From the NCBI GenBank assembly GCA_003427395.1, contig BFEA01000178.1, positions 367,933 through 396,668 on the forward strand: a stretch of 28,736 nt of DNA, in the 5' to 3' direction. The notes beneath the pieces are model-generated. The model saw nothing but the letters and a program-made list of their open reading frames with translations, made no database searches and was not told the origin of the DNA. Shown here one piece after another: positions 9,209 through 20,880 of this stretch. The position numbers and the translations under genes are program-made. This stretch comes from Chara braunii. Taxonomy: Eukaryota; Streptophyta; Charophyceae; Charales; Characeae. How positions within the stretch are numbered: the stretch's first letter is position 1; each line of letters begins with the position of its first letter.

Positions 9209-9599
9209 GAGGCACGACTTACCTCCACCTTACGGGAGCTGTCACCTCCCTTCGGTGGGCGTATCCCTGTCGAGCTATCAGTCCACAGTACGAAAGCTGA
9301 TCAGCTGCAATCGCAGAGGTGCACCAGCCGATGGCGTTTCTCGTTCGCTGTAGCATTGGGGGTACGCGCGGTATTATGCCTCTATCGAACCCGCACACGA
9401 ATCTGCATCTTGGGGGGTTGAAGTACCAGGCGCGACCCGTCGTCGGTCGACTAGGACGCATCCCACACACCACGCGCACACCACTCTAAAAACATAAAAA
9501 CAAAAACACACACACATACGCACGTACATGTACAAATACAGAACGACAGAAAACAAACAACGCGACGACACTCCTAGTCCCTTCGTAGTCATCCCATAA

Positions 9600-9907
9600 C
9601 TATCCGATGCGGAAATCGGATAGGCGTCGCGCGTGAGACTTAGTATAAAACCGCGCGGACGCAGGGTTTTCTCATATCGACTCGCAATGCAAGCATGCGC
9701 AAGCAGTCGCGGTGATGGCGTACTATGTAGTACCCACACTCATGCGATCCTCGTTAATCTCAAGGGTCGCATTCGACACTCAAGTGTCGGCTGACACGCG
9801 CCTCGAGGGTTAATCTCTTGACGCTAGACAACCGCCAAGTGCGGTTGAGGACCACACCCTCTTCTGCACCCTGCGGAGAGTGGGTGGTACACAGGTTCAT
9901 ACCTGTG
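9600..9907 (-). repeat. Conserved hairpin cluster, inner copy
   Basis: Five hairpins: 9600-9623 (CTATCCGAT / ATCGGATAG), 9720-9733 (GTACTATGTAGTAC), 9774-9789 (CGACACTCAAGTGTCG), 9829-9847 (CAACCGC / GCGGTTG) and 9890-9907 (CACAGGT / ACCTGTG). Each has a counterpart in the same order at 23064-23368, with stems mostly preserved. Confidence 0.75.
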
Positions 9908-10829
9908 GCGGCAATCGTCTCTTATGGCCCTCGAGACCAGCTCCATCATCTAGGGTCTGGAGATAAGTCAAGGGGTTTGACTTAGACGGTTACCACGGAC
10001 TATAACGTCCAACTATAAAATTCTAAAAAGCAAAGGATAAAAATGGATCTCCCTTTTCTCTCAAGCACACGATCTATTTAACCCTTACGCGTGGTTTCAA
10101 TAGGCCGCACGAAACACTCAAGACATATATATATATCATATATAGAGGGTTATTAATATAGGACGATCACTTCTCACAGTCACAGTGGGCCTCCTCTCAG
10201 CCATATATATATGTATGTGAGTGCATGCAGTCAAATCCAGAGTCCGAATCACCAAACATACCTGCAATCACATCAAAGATCCAACCAAAAAGTCCACGCA
10301 CTACACGGGGTCAACTTCACCCATTCTCTATGCTCATACCCCTCGCTTTAGCCATACAAACCTCACTCTTGTGCAACTCCCAAAAATAAATACTCTGTAC
10401 TTTTGTTAAATGGCCATTCAATAAAGTCCAGATGAAAACACAATGAAACAATTTAAACCACAGGGTTAAAGCCTTTAGGTTGAGTGGCAAGAGTGGATTG
10501 AAGTTGAATCGCAAACCGATGAATCGGCAACCGACCTGTTATCGGTGATAACAGAAGGTGATCCTTGTGGATCAAACTGAAACTAGTCCAAGTCCTGAAT
10601 CAAACGATCAAGAAGACCTGTAACACATGATAGGTCAATCCCCAAGCTAAACTTATAAGTCCATGGAGAATGATCCCCATATCACGACCTCACTCAAGTC
10701 ATCCTCATTGACTAAACCTGAATCTACTGCTAAGCAGTGCCCAAAGCAAAGGTAGACTCTGACATAATCTCCTCTATACAGAGTGGATCGTCAGAATCGC
10801 CACCTGTCAAAATATAATCTATCTCCTTT

Positions 10830-11165
10830 AAACTAAGAAAATTTCGGCAGCGTTTCCCGTAGGAAAAGTGTCTTTTCAAAATTTATATCAGCCCAAATAT
10901 AAAAACAGAAATAGTCTTTGACTTTCCAAAGTCTAATTTTGTCTAACTCCCTGATTTAGCAAAAATTTGGTCAGCACTCCCCTTAGAAAAGAAGACTTTC
11001 CAGATTTTTACTAAGCCATATATGAACTTTAGACAAGCTGAAATTTGAAAAGTCAGAATTTGACTAACTCCTTGGATTTGCAAAAATTTCGGCAGCGCTT
11101 CCCGTAGAGAAAGTAGCTTACCAAAATTTATACAAGCCAAGTATAACAAAAGATCCCAGAAAATG
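10830..11165 (-). repeat. Alternating ~125-bp repeats, inner copy (3 units)
   Basis: Units centred near 10845, 10970 and 11090 share TTCGGCAGCG-like, TTCCCGTAG and AACTCC...TTTGCAAAAAT words. Units 1 and 3 are closer to each other than to unit 2 (GGTCAGCACTCC version), so the true period is a two-unit block of about 250 bp. The outer copy has five such units. Confidence 0.75.
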
Positions 11166-11431
11166 CGAGGATTGATCTAAGAAAAAAAACTTATCTCAGA
11201 AAATGCAGGAATTGACACTAACTCCTATTGCTCTAGCACGTGGTGAGCCTCTAAAGCAACTACATGTCAACCTGAAACTCAGACCAAGTAGTAGCCTCAC
11301 TCAGTCACATGCAGGCCAAACCACAAGGGTAAGTACTTTCGTCATTCCAAGGTATATCTGAACAAACAATAGTTCATGATCTCTCAATACTTTATCCCTT
11401 TATACCTAGCTTACATAAGGCGTAAAGTAAG

Positions 11432-12339
11432 GTCATCCAATCTTATGGAACATGCATGACTCAGCCATTGAGTATACACGAACAGGTTGCACAACTACTT
11501 CTCTCTTCCTTTGGGCATATGACTAAGTCATTCATCTTAGAAACAAAGCTTAGTCGCCCTGAACTGTTTAATATCCAAGTTATATATACCTTTCTGAACT
11601 TGGTGTTCAAAAGCTGGGCGTAGGACTGAGTCATTCATCTTAGAAACAAAGCCCAGTCTGCCCAGAGTTACCTTTAGTTATATTCTTAATTGTACTCTCT
11701 TCAATTTACGATAAACTATAGTCAGACCATCCAATCTTATAGAACCCGTGTCTGACTAGCCTGTTTTTAGATAAAATAATAATAAAGTATAGCCAAATTA
11801 TAACCATTGGGTTCCAGCATGTGCGAGGCTATGAGTCAAACCCCCTGAACTTACAGAAGGGTCTTCCTCTCCACCTGATTCCTTTCTCTCTGAACCATCA
11901 TGTGCGTGGCATTGGGCTGGACCACCTGAACTTACAGAATAGTCTGCCCTTTGCCAAGTTCACTTTCTCAAATAAATGCAGGAAGAGACTGAGCCACCTA
12001 AACTTATAGAACAGCTCAGCCCCCTCGTTCAAAAACTAAAGTGAAAAAAACCCAAAAAGGAAACAAGGCAACTCAAGGCACCAAAACTTATTGAATGTCA
12101 TGAGCCCCTGAAATTCAGCCACAATCAAACCCTCGCAAGTCAGGGCAGTTAGGTCACCTAAACTTATAGAGCGTCCTGACCCTCCATGCAATTCACAGCA
12201 CCGGGTCTCCCCAAACTTATGGGGACTTACCAGCCTCCAGAGCATTCAGGCTACCTAAACTTATAGAGCGGCCTGATTGCTCCATGCAAACTAAAAAAAA
12301 ACAAAGCCCTGGGCTTCCCCAAACTTATGGGGACCTCCC
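11432..12339 (-). repeat. Array of twelve hairpins with invariant loop and covarying stems
   Basis: Units (plus-strand coordinates): 11432-11460, 11521-11555, 11624-11658, 11720-11757, 11840-11862, 11914-11949, 11989-12019, 12067-12106, 12152-12181, 12205-12226, 12246-12276, 12311-12339. Most have a hexaloop AACTTA or ATCTTA, an apical stem (CTA/TAG, CTG/CAG, CCA/TGG, CAA/TTG, TTC/GAA, CCCCA/TGGGG), a small internal loop and a basal stem. Basal stems include AGTCAGAC/GTCTGACT, GACTAAG/CTTAGTC, CTGAGC/GCTCAG, TCAGGC/GCCTGA, GGTCA/TGACC and GTCAT/ATGAC. The unit at 11720 has one apical mismatch and that at 11624 one basal mismatch. A possible decayed extra unit lies near 10647. The element's own sense strand is minus, so its RNA would show a TAAGTT/TAAGAT loop. 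The matching part of the outer copy (about 21180-21480) lacks the array. Function unknown. Confidence 0.85.
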
Positions 12340-14163
12340 AACCTTAGCGACCCAACCAAACTGTACACAATACTCCCTTCCTCCCAACCTTCCCCCAGAT
12401 GCAACCCCTTTTTGTTCACAATCTGCTTTCGGGCAACCAACAAATCTGAAACTGACATTGCACACACATTCCTTTACTTAGTCTAAATTCAAATCCTGAA
12501 AGTCAAACCAAAATCAGAGTACGGGATCCATGCAATACACTCAGTTAACCCATAGAAGGATGTACACCTAGGGGTTATAGTTGGGTTTATAGAGGGAGTC
12601 AGGGAATTACCACTCAGTTCCCTGCCTCCAGGACTCCTCCTGAGTCCCGGCAGAGCTCCCGCAATTGGTGGGTTGACTCCCCATAGAGTCTCGCTGCGGT
12701 CCTACGGGTTGCAATCCCGCCTGCCGCCTTCCTCTCATAACCATAAATTAGACTGAGATTAAGAAGGGCAGAGTGAGGGGTTTCAGACTCTCGAGATACA
12801 AGAGGGGGACGACTCAACTCTCAGGAGAGGGCCTCGATACCTTGATTCGCCTGAGGGTCCCGCAATGGCAGCCAATCCTCGCAGTCGTCGTTCCAGCCAA
12901 AGCCAAGCTGCCGCACCCACCCCTCCAGATGAATCTCTAGGTCACAGCGTTGACCCCTTTTCAATAGGCCTACCCCTTCCACAACTGATGCCTTGCCTTC
13001 TTACTACCCCGCCCGGTAGGATAGGCAACACCCCAATCCTCATATGAGTCCCTAAGCTCTGTGGCTATCCCCTGCTGCTCTCGCGCCGAAGGGCCCGATG
13101 GCCATCGGTGGATTTGCAACCCGCAGCTTATCTCCGCCACCTCACACAGCAGGGGGATCGGTACCCCGACCACAACTGGGCCTGCAGCCCCGTAGCTATC
13201 CTGTTTCTTGTACCGGCTGAAGGGGCAAGCACCACGCCGGCCAACAGGTCAGTCTGCAGTTCGCAGCTTGCCTCCTTGGTGGGGCGGTCAGCGCTGTGGC
13301 CCGGCAGGCAATCCTCCAACCTTACTGCAGGCCCCACGCCTCCGCTACTCCGACCATTAGCCCCCGTGGAACCAGAATGAACCTTCCTCGGGAATCCGGA
13401 AGACATACTTTAGCCTTCAATCCTGCTTGGCCCGCTCCGCAGCTCGATCCCAGGTAAGAGGCGGCTCGCTGTTTACTCCGCTCTGCTTGTGCCCTCACCG
13501 GCTCCTCAATCCTGTAAGCCGAGATCGAGTCTCCTCCGTGGAGGAGACCAGGAACGTGCCCCCCCCCTTTCGCCCGTCTCCACTTCGTACCTACCCGTCC
13601 CCATCTCAAGCGAACCTGGCCCTGCACATTGGCCAGGTTACGGCGCAGCTCGGCACCGTGGCTCGACCCCTGGCGATTGCAGTGCTGCCAGCCATCGCAG
13701 TAGGTGCTTCTTTCGCTCCCTCCCTCTCTCTCTCCTGATCCCAATCTCGACCGATCCCTCTCTCTGTGCACAGCGTGGCCGCCCTCCCGCTGGTTCCGCG
13801 GCTTCCGACAACAAAGGCAACGGAATCGAATGAATCTGTCCCTTAAACCCGGTCAGATCCATTCCATACCTTACCTCACGACTAACTACTACTTCGGGCG
13901 CAGTTCTTTCTTTACTTATCTACCTTTCCACTGATCCTCTTCCGAAACTAACCACATAGCCGAGTTCGCCTACCCCTGAAACCTCTACCTAACTCCCTCC
14001 TTCACTCGATTCCTCCCGTTACTGACGAAAACACACATTTTTTCCCTTTCTTCCTTCCGTTCCCTCCATATCTTGGCGCACCCCCTCTGACTACTAACTC
14101 AATGTATACTAGTTTTCTCCCTAATCTAACCTTACCATTGAAATCGCCCCACCCAAAAAATGT

Positions 14164-14222
14164 GGATTCGGCTTTTATCCCGCCGAAATCCGTTTGGAAA
14201 CGCACGAGATACGTGCGTTTCC
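14164..14222 (-). repeat. Two adjacent hairpins in the middle of the inner copy
   Basis: 14164-14191 pairs GGATTCGGC with GCCGAAATCC (one bulge). 14196-14222 pairs GGAAACGCACG with CGTGCGTTTCC perfectly (11 bp, loop AGATA). A further 9-bp hairpin, GAATCGGTC / GACCGATTC, lies at 14942-14962. They fall in the part that corresponds to the outer copy's 185-bp hairpin units but have different stem sequences. Confidence 0.7.
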
Positions 14223-16099
14223 CACCCTCCTTCTTCGTACACCCGCTTCCGATATATCCCGCTCCCTTCCTTGTATGCACCTGGCGCGCCTTCAGGTCCG
14301 GGTTCATCCTCTCCCCCTAGCAACCCTTTCTCACCTGTGGCGCTCCGCTGTGCGGTCCCCTCCCCGCTGTTAGCTGGCGCCACCCGGCTCTGCCCGTCAT
14401 CCCTCTAGTACCCCGCATGCACCTGGCGCGAAACCGCGCCGGGTTCATCCTGTCGCTTTCACCCCTAGCCCTCGCCCGTCGCTCTCCTACTGCGCCTTGC
14501 CCAGCGCCTGCTCTGGCAGCTCCGCCCTGCCTCCCGCCACGCTGCTTGCTCCCCCGCCATCTTCAAATTTGTGGCGCATGCACCCCGCGCAAAATCGCAT
14601 CCGGGTGCATTCCCCTTCACTGCGCCCGCATCTCGTACCTCCGGCTTGCTCCTCCCCACTGTCACATAGCGCCGCCCGCGCCAACCCTACTGCCTGTCGC
14701 TCCCACTCACGGCCATACCGTCCGCTCGCCTTCGACCGCCGAGCTGCCTAGTGCCCGGCTTCGCCACCATCCTCTCCCTCTGCACGCACTTGTCGCAACC
14801 CCTCGTCCCGGTTCATCCCTCTTTCCTGCCCCCTGTCTTTCTTATCCGCCGGTTGTTATCAACGGTGTTCGCCCGACACCCCCCTCGACTGTGCCACAAG
14901 TGCCCGACGACCCGCCAGTCACGGAGAAGAACACCGGAGGAGAATCGGTCAATGACCGATTCCACTTAGTCTGTCGCCCCTATGTCCAAATCTAACAGCG
15001 GCTGAGGTGCCAACACCACTACGGGCCTTTACTGAATTCCTTCTAGCCGCCCAGCCTGAGCGGAGCCCCCCCCCCTCTTCGGATTTCCAATGGGCAATCT
15101 TCACACCCAGACTCCTTGTATCCAACCGCAGAACTGGGGGCGCGGCCTTGCTGTAAACTTGTAGTGTTCCTTTGGCGAGGTGGCCCTTGGTGCCGATCGG
15201 GGGGGGGGTGATAACAATTCTTAGGAGAGAACTTTGAATACCGGAGTGGGGACGATCCAACAACTAGCTGTGACGCCCCGCCCATTCGCACGTTGACGTC
15301 CTCGACCCGTGTTTTAAGGTGGCGCGGCCAGGGGCTTCCGCAACGCCCCGGACACACAAGAATTCATACGCCAATCAAATGAGGCGTGCTCTTAAGGTCC
15401 TTGACTGCCGCGACGGCCATCCGTGGCCTGTGTCATGTCTAACTTACGAAGGATCAAATCATAAAGTTAAATAATGACAACAACAATTAATAAAAGGAAA
15501 AAAAACTCGTAAAAACCAACTGCCAGCTTCGCCCCGACGCTGCCGATGTCAAAACCAAGGGGGATGGCCCCGCCGGGCCCTTCGCGTTGCTCTGATATTC
15601 CCATGTCTCCGCCGCTCGATCTCTGAGCCCCCCCCCCCCTGGTAAAGGTCCGACGTCGTAACTAATAGCGCTAGGCTCAGGCTGGGTCTAGCTCTGGCGG
15701 TCGCCTAAATAAACGGACACTGCGCGGTGAGCCCAGCTACCGGGACGCCTTCAGAAGTCATATTGCCGTCGACGCCGTCCTCCGTACGTACGCACCGGTC
15801 ACAGGCAAGCTCATCAGTGAACAAGACATAATCTTTTTAATCCCTATTTAACCAGAAGAAAACAAGTCCTGGCCAGCGATCACGCCGACCCTTCAATCAT
15901 TAAAAAAAAAATAAAAAAAAATCACGCGCGCCTAAAAAATCCGCGCGCCCACACACTCTTTATTCTAGTCAACCATCAGCCGCATAAACAGCGGACCCTG
16001 CCGCGACTCGCACGATCTATTTAATTTTTAAACCAAAGCTACTTTCTGCCACTTGCAAAAACCAGGGCGGATACCCTTGTAAGGGTATTCGCGCCGACA

Positions 16100-16103
16100 G
16101 TGC
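16100..16103. repeat. Target-site duplication, right side (GTGC)
   Basis: Partner of GCGC at 9030-9033; see the inner element. It differs by one transition. Confidence 0.65.
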
Positions 16104-18660
16104 AGGGGCGTTTTTGGGTTCTGCCACTCGAATCCCTCCGGGAAGGCCTCTTGAGGAGGTCGTGGACAGTCCGCCAGCCACCATCTCATGGTCTTGTGCC
16201 AGTTGACTTTCATTTGTTAAGCCAACTGGAATGCTTGCATGACTATAGTAAGTCCCTGAAAGGATGCCTCGGAGGCTTTCAATTTGATAATTGCTGTGAG
16301 ATCGTCTGCAAAGAGCAGTGTGCTTGGTAGGGTAACCGCATGTCTGGGGATGGTGGGTTCTACTATCAATTTGTCGATAGAAGGGTCCTTTCGCAGAAAG
16401 GAGGCTATCGCTTCCATCGTAAAGAGAAATAAAGGGGACGCTAGCAGGTCTCCTTCGCGGACTGAGCGTGACATCTTGAAGGGATTGGAGAGGAAGTCGT
16501 TAACTTGTACCTGGTTATGGGCGTCATTGTACGGTACTCTGACCCATCTTCTAAAATTGGGTCCCACCCCCATCTGCTCCATACACTGCTGCTGGAAGTT
16601 CCAGTTGACTTGGTCATAAGCCTTTTCGAAGTCGAAGAACATGATAGTCGAATTGAGGGTTTTGTCTTTGATGTAGCATGTGGACTCTCCCAGAGTCATG
16701 ACGTTGTCTAGAATGAATCTTCCTGGGATGAATCCAGTTTGATCAATGTGAAAGCAGCGACTTGTGATCTTGCTGAGGCGGTTGGCCAAGAGTTTGGCTA
16801 GCACATTGTATACTACAGTCAGTAGCGTGATCAGCCTGTAGTTCTTGATATCCGTTGGATCGCCTTTTTTGTACAGCAAGCAAGGTGACCACCCCCGTGC
16901 TTATGTATTTTCCCAATCCTTGCTCTATCTCATCCGTGCTGAGAAAGGTCGTATACTGTTGTCCGAACACTGACCAAAAGATTTGCCAAATCTCCTTGGA
17001 TAGTTCATCTCGACCCGGTGTCTTGTTTGGTTGCAGTGAATGCAACACTGCTCTGACTTCTGCTTGAGTAAGTGGTTTATCCAGCTCATCGCTCTGCACT
17101 TGTGACAGGGTCTTGTCTAGATGGTTCAAGAACTTGTGTCTGGCCTCCCTTACGGCTGCTTGTGGCAATTGGTTCTCTCTGGAAGTATAGAGATCCTTGT
17201 AGAAGTTTGCTACCGCTCATAGTATGCGATCCGGGTCTGAAGAGACTGTGTCGCCTGTGTATAACCGATCAATGAGTTTATTTCAAGTGTTGGATTTTAT
17301 CTTTTGAAAGAAGTATTTTGTCATCTTCTCGTCGTATTGCAACTCTTTGACACGTGCACGTAGTCGTATGGCTGCATCTTTCCAAGGCTTCAACTTGGCC
17401 AGTTTTTGTCTGGCTGCGTCCAGTGCTTTTCCTAGTTCTGTCGATCCTGGCTGAGCAACTAGGTTTCTCTCCGTCTGTCTTAGAACTGCTTCCAACTCCT
17501 TTTCTTTTGGTGATCTTTTTGCGGACAAACGCCTTATTCTTTCTTGGGCTAGGCGCAATTTCCACTCCAACTGTTTCTCATGTTCCCTTGCCTGTCTCCG
17601 CAAGGGATCCCTCTCTTCTTCCAGCACTCGTTTCACTGCCTCCCTTTCTGCCTGGGGCACCATCAGTTCTGCTTCTCTCTCTTCCCGCAGTGATATATTA
17701 GCTATCCAATCTTTAACTGCCTTCTCCACCTCCTCTGGTGGAGCACTGCTAGAACTTGCCTCCCCCCTTCTCCTTCTTATCAGGGCCTTTTTTTCCTCGG
17801 CCACTTCCTTTTCTTCCTCTTCTTCCTCTACTTCTGCCTCAACTGCGCCCAACTTCTCTTCTTGCTCCTTCTACCTTTCCATTTCCTCCTCCATCTGTCT
17901 CTTCTTGGTCGCTTCTTCTTCTAACAGGGCCAATTTCTTACCCTGCTTAATTAACTCCCTCATCTCTATTTTCTCCTTCTTCTCGCGGCAACCCTTTCTT
18001 CTTGTGCTCTACTGTAGGGAGTAGTGCTCATTCCAGTCCTGGTGGTCACCATGTTGACAGGGCACAATCATTGGCGATTCCAACTCTCAACACGCAGTCC
18101 TACCAACCCGACTCTCTACAGGGCTACAGAGTTCTCTCCTCAGCTTCGGCCAGGTTACCACAACCAACGGACGCTTTCACAACCACTATCACCGGAACTT
18201 TCGATTGTCGACGGATGTGCTCGCCACCACTGTCACCGAAACCCACCCGGCTTCCACTTCGGATCGACACTCTGTCAACTACTCGGATCTGTCCTAAACT
18301 ACTTTAGTCTGTCACTACAGGACTAATGGCTGATCAAAAGGACTTTTAAGGAGATCCCCCAAACTCCTCAAGAATTCTTTAATGTCGCAGACAGGGCGAC
18401 GATCACAACCAAAGTCCTCTTTAGACTTAGACAGACTGGATACCCGCTCTGCAGCTCGGACTCGGAGTTCAGGTATAGCGTACCACTTAGAGCAGCCTGC
18501 CGATTTGTACCGGTCCTTGGGTTTTTTTCCCGGGTCGTCTGGCGTCAGATACACCTCAACCCCTACTAGTAAGCTCTTATCTGACCACATGCACGGAGTT
18601 CTATCGACCTGGACAAAAATGACTCATAGTAGACAAATGACAAACTGACTTGTCAACAAG
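16104..18660 (-). pseudogene. LINE ORF2 relic, 5' part (endonuclease end, linker, RT)
   Basis: Minus-strand order: 18590-18315 has MWSDKSLLVGVEVYLTP, resembling the C-terminal end of an apurinic-type endonuclease where S-D-K replaces the usual S-D-H. 17852-17283 is a Glu/Lys/Arg-rich coiled-coil-like linker. Then in the same frame, past TGA at 17285 and 17219, FYKDLYTSREN, TQAEVRAVLHSLQPNKTPGR and GKYISTGVVTLL. A 4-base TTGC duplication near 16880 shifts the frame to LYKKGDPTDIKNYRLITLL, QTGFIPGRFILDNV, FFDFEKAYDQVNW, RSVREGDLLASPLFLF and LLFADDLTAI, the full non-LTR RT series with the FADD catalytic box. A stop at 16217-16219 is followed by MKVNWHKTMRWW to the insertion point. The endonuclease catalytic half and ORF1 are missing, so it is 5'-truncated. 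Confidence 0.85.
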
Positions 18661-18744
18661 TACCGAGGTGAGTGTGCACATCCACAGGGTAAGGGGGGTA
18701 AGGCTAGGGCTTATAGAGAGATTATGCCGCTCCATGCTCCAGCT

Positions 18745-18809
18745 TGGTCAATGCCCCTGGTCAATGCCCCTGGTCAATGCCCCTGGTCAATGCCCCTCCT
18801 CAATGCTCC
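18745..18809 (+). repeat. 13-bp tandem repeat TGGTCAATGCCCC
   Basis: Units start at 18745, 18758, 18771 and 18784, with a fifth degenerate unit at 18797. TTGGTCAAAGCTCG follows twice (18810 and 18839). There is no coding meaning that I can see. Confidence 0.85.
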
Positions 18810-19041
18810 TTGGTCAAAGCTCGCCGGTCAACCCTCCTTGGTCAAAGCTCGTCGGTCAACTCTTGGCTATGGCGGCTGTCTTCCCCTGCGTCACCCTTCT
18901 CTCCCCTTCGTAACCTTTCCTCCTCTCACTCACGTCACCTTCGTCCTCTTCATGGTCGTTTTCTTCCTTCTTCAAGCTTCGCGGCTATGGCCGCCGTCCT
19001 CTATGGAGGATTCTTCACTTCCACGTCGCGGGTAAGTTCCT

Positions 19042-19120
<79 letters not shown>

Positions 19121-20880
19121 GCACTCCAGCTATGGCGACGTCCTCCTTCTTCGCTAAGGTGTTGCTGTAGCATGGACAAAGGGAACCAGCTCCGATACAA
19201 GTGCAATCAGACTTGTCTCAACTTCACTCACAACATGATTACATTTAGAGGTCGATGGCAAACAACTTCCCTAGCATGGATTTCCAACAACAAACTTGGA
19301 CTGGCGCACTGCGCCCAAACAGAAAACTCAGAGATATGGCCTATGGCCAGGAACTCGACTTAAGTCAACTTGTTACAACTAGCGGTTATGGCCGCTGCCA
19401 CAGTGTGATGAGCCGCTTTCTGTGCCGCGCGACTTTCTGCGCGATGATGATGAGGGGTCCTGAGATGGGAAGGTTGGGTAACTTACGGGAGGTGGGATCG
19501 ACGGGTAAAATTGCAACGGTGTCCTCGTTTCTTTCTTTTCCTTCGCTTCGCTCCTTCCTCGTCGGCGGTAATGGGATAGGCCCGGGACAAACGGTTGAGT
19601 GTGTGCGCCCTATTGGGCGCGATCAATAACGGTTGGCGATGGTTCTTTCTTGCTCTGCTGGGAATAAAAGGGGGGGGGACTGAGATTTTTGGCGCGATGA
19701 TCGCGCGAGAGCTTTTTCGTTTTCTTTTTAAATTTTCCTCTTAACTATGGAAGAGCCCCGAGGACTCTCGGGATTTTGATTTCTTTTTGCTTTTCTTCCG
19801 TCTCGTCGAAATTTTTCTGTTGCAATTTTGAGTTCAACTAGGAATTTAGGACTTTTTGAAATTCTTGCCAAGCGGCGCCCCTTTCTTGCGCGCGTTCTTC
19901 TGCGGCGAGAACGAAGTTCTGACTAAGCGGCGCCCTTAATCTTGCATACAACTGTAATCGTTGGGCGGGCGCCATTGTAACTGTATCTTCTTTCTTGTTC
20001 CCTCGTCCTCTTCCCACCCTTTGTCCCTTCCCTTTGTTGCATCTGATTAGCCTGAGCGCTGCATGCCTGGATCGATGCGTGGAGAGTGGCTACGTCCCCC
20101 ACGCCGTGATCTGGCCATGCCAAGCGTAGGCACTTCCTCTCTCTACTCCTCTTTTCAATCCTTGCAATCTCGCATCTTCGCGCACGTATGCATGCTATAA
20201 ATTTCGTCGGCGTGGTTAGATGACTCTCTTAAAAATTTTGGAAGCTCGAAGTTAGCGCGATCAGTAAGGGTTGGCTAACGAGCGAAGTAAGAGGTGAGTT
20301 GATGTGGGAGTTGGGCAACCCGACGAGCTCGTGCCAAGTGCGCGGGGTTGACGTGTAGGCCACGACGGACCATGGCGCACGGGCGAACCTGACGAATGCG
20401 CGCGGACTAAGCGGGGTGACAACTTCGGTGGTGGGTGCGAGACGACGGACAGTCCGCATCGAAGAAAGGGAGAGAGAGAGGGGAAACGGGCGGATATGAG
20501 ATTGCAATCTTCTTTGGCTTTCCTCAGTCCCTGTGTATAAAATTTTGGCTCTGGGCGAGGCGCCCTTGTTTGGTATTTTGACATTTCTTTCGGATTTGTG
20601 TGTTGTGTTCTCCCCCTTTCACTTTTGCATCCGCTTGATGAGATGGGCATGATGATCTTGTAATGCTGAATCATCGAGCGCTCCCGGCGCCGTTCTATTC
20701 TCACTCAGATGATTGGTAGGAGATAGGGCTGGTGTTACAAATATCGTCGCGCTTCGTGCTAAGTTATCGTTGCTATAGCTACGGTGACTGACTTTACGGC
20801 GCCACTATCACTATATACTACGACATCTATACATGTGGGACGTCAGTTTCATTGGATGCAACAAGGGGGCTGACGCCGCT
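18810..20880. other. Unassigned insertion or middle of the outer element
   Basis: No recognised protein. A degenerate word GCTATGG(C/A)(G/C)GC recurs near 18864, 18985, 19131 and 19385. AGCGGCGCCC occurs at 19871 and 19925. Short open frames here (for example 19255-19629 plus, 20261-20704 minus) show no known motifs. The stretch lies between the LINE's 5' end and the point where homology to the inner copy resumes. It could be outer-element sequence absent from the inner copy, or another insertion. Confidence 0.35.
19045..19117. repeat. (TC)n microsatellite
   Basis: An uninterrupted TC dinucleotide run of about 73 bases. Confidence 0.98.

Larger units (their letters stand above)
9034..16099 (-). 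mobile_element. Inner (minus) 7.07-kb noncoding TGT...ACA element inserted in LINE
   Basis: Read on the minus strand it starts TGTCGGCGCGAATACCC (16099) and ends ATGCGCTCGACA (9034), flanked by GTGC/GCGC. No ORF with a recognisable domain exists inside, and no terminal direct repeats are present, so it is either a solo LTR of unusual length or a noncoding element. Regions along its own strand: terminal domain (16099-about 15545) with near-palindrome and C-runs; a GC-rich middle (about 15400-12880) with hairpins; a block conserved with the outer copy (about 12870-12605); the covarying hairpin array (12339-11432); 120-130-bp repeats (about 11165-10830); and a 3' domain with five conserved hairpins (9907-9600) ending at the tip. 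The 4-bp duplication and terminal TG/CA fit LTR-integrase insertion. A transposase-type element is the alternative. Confidence 0.75.

Noticed and set aside
11432-12339. CRISPR array
   Set aside because: The constant part is a short hairpin loop, stems vary in pairs, unit spacing is irregular, and no cas-like gene or prokaryotic context exists.
13322-13771. 149-residue minus-strand reading frame in the inner element
   Set aside because: No motif, and the homologous outer-copy region is not open in the same frame; not supported as coding.
14417-14995. 192-residue plus-strand reading frame as a protein
   Set aside because: GC-rich sequence with long frames in several phases, Pro/Ala/Ser-rich without motifs, inside the noncoding inner element.
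19015-19206. Arg/Glu dipeptide-repeat protein on the minus strand
   Set aside because: Produced by the (TC)n microsatellite.
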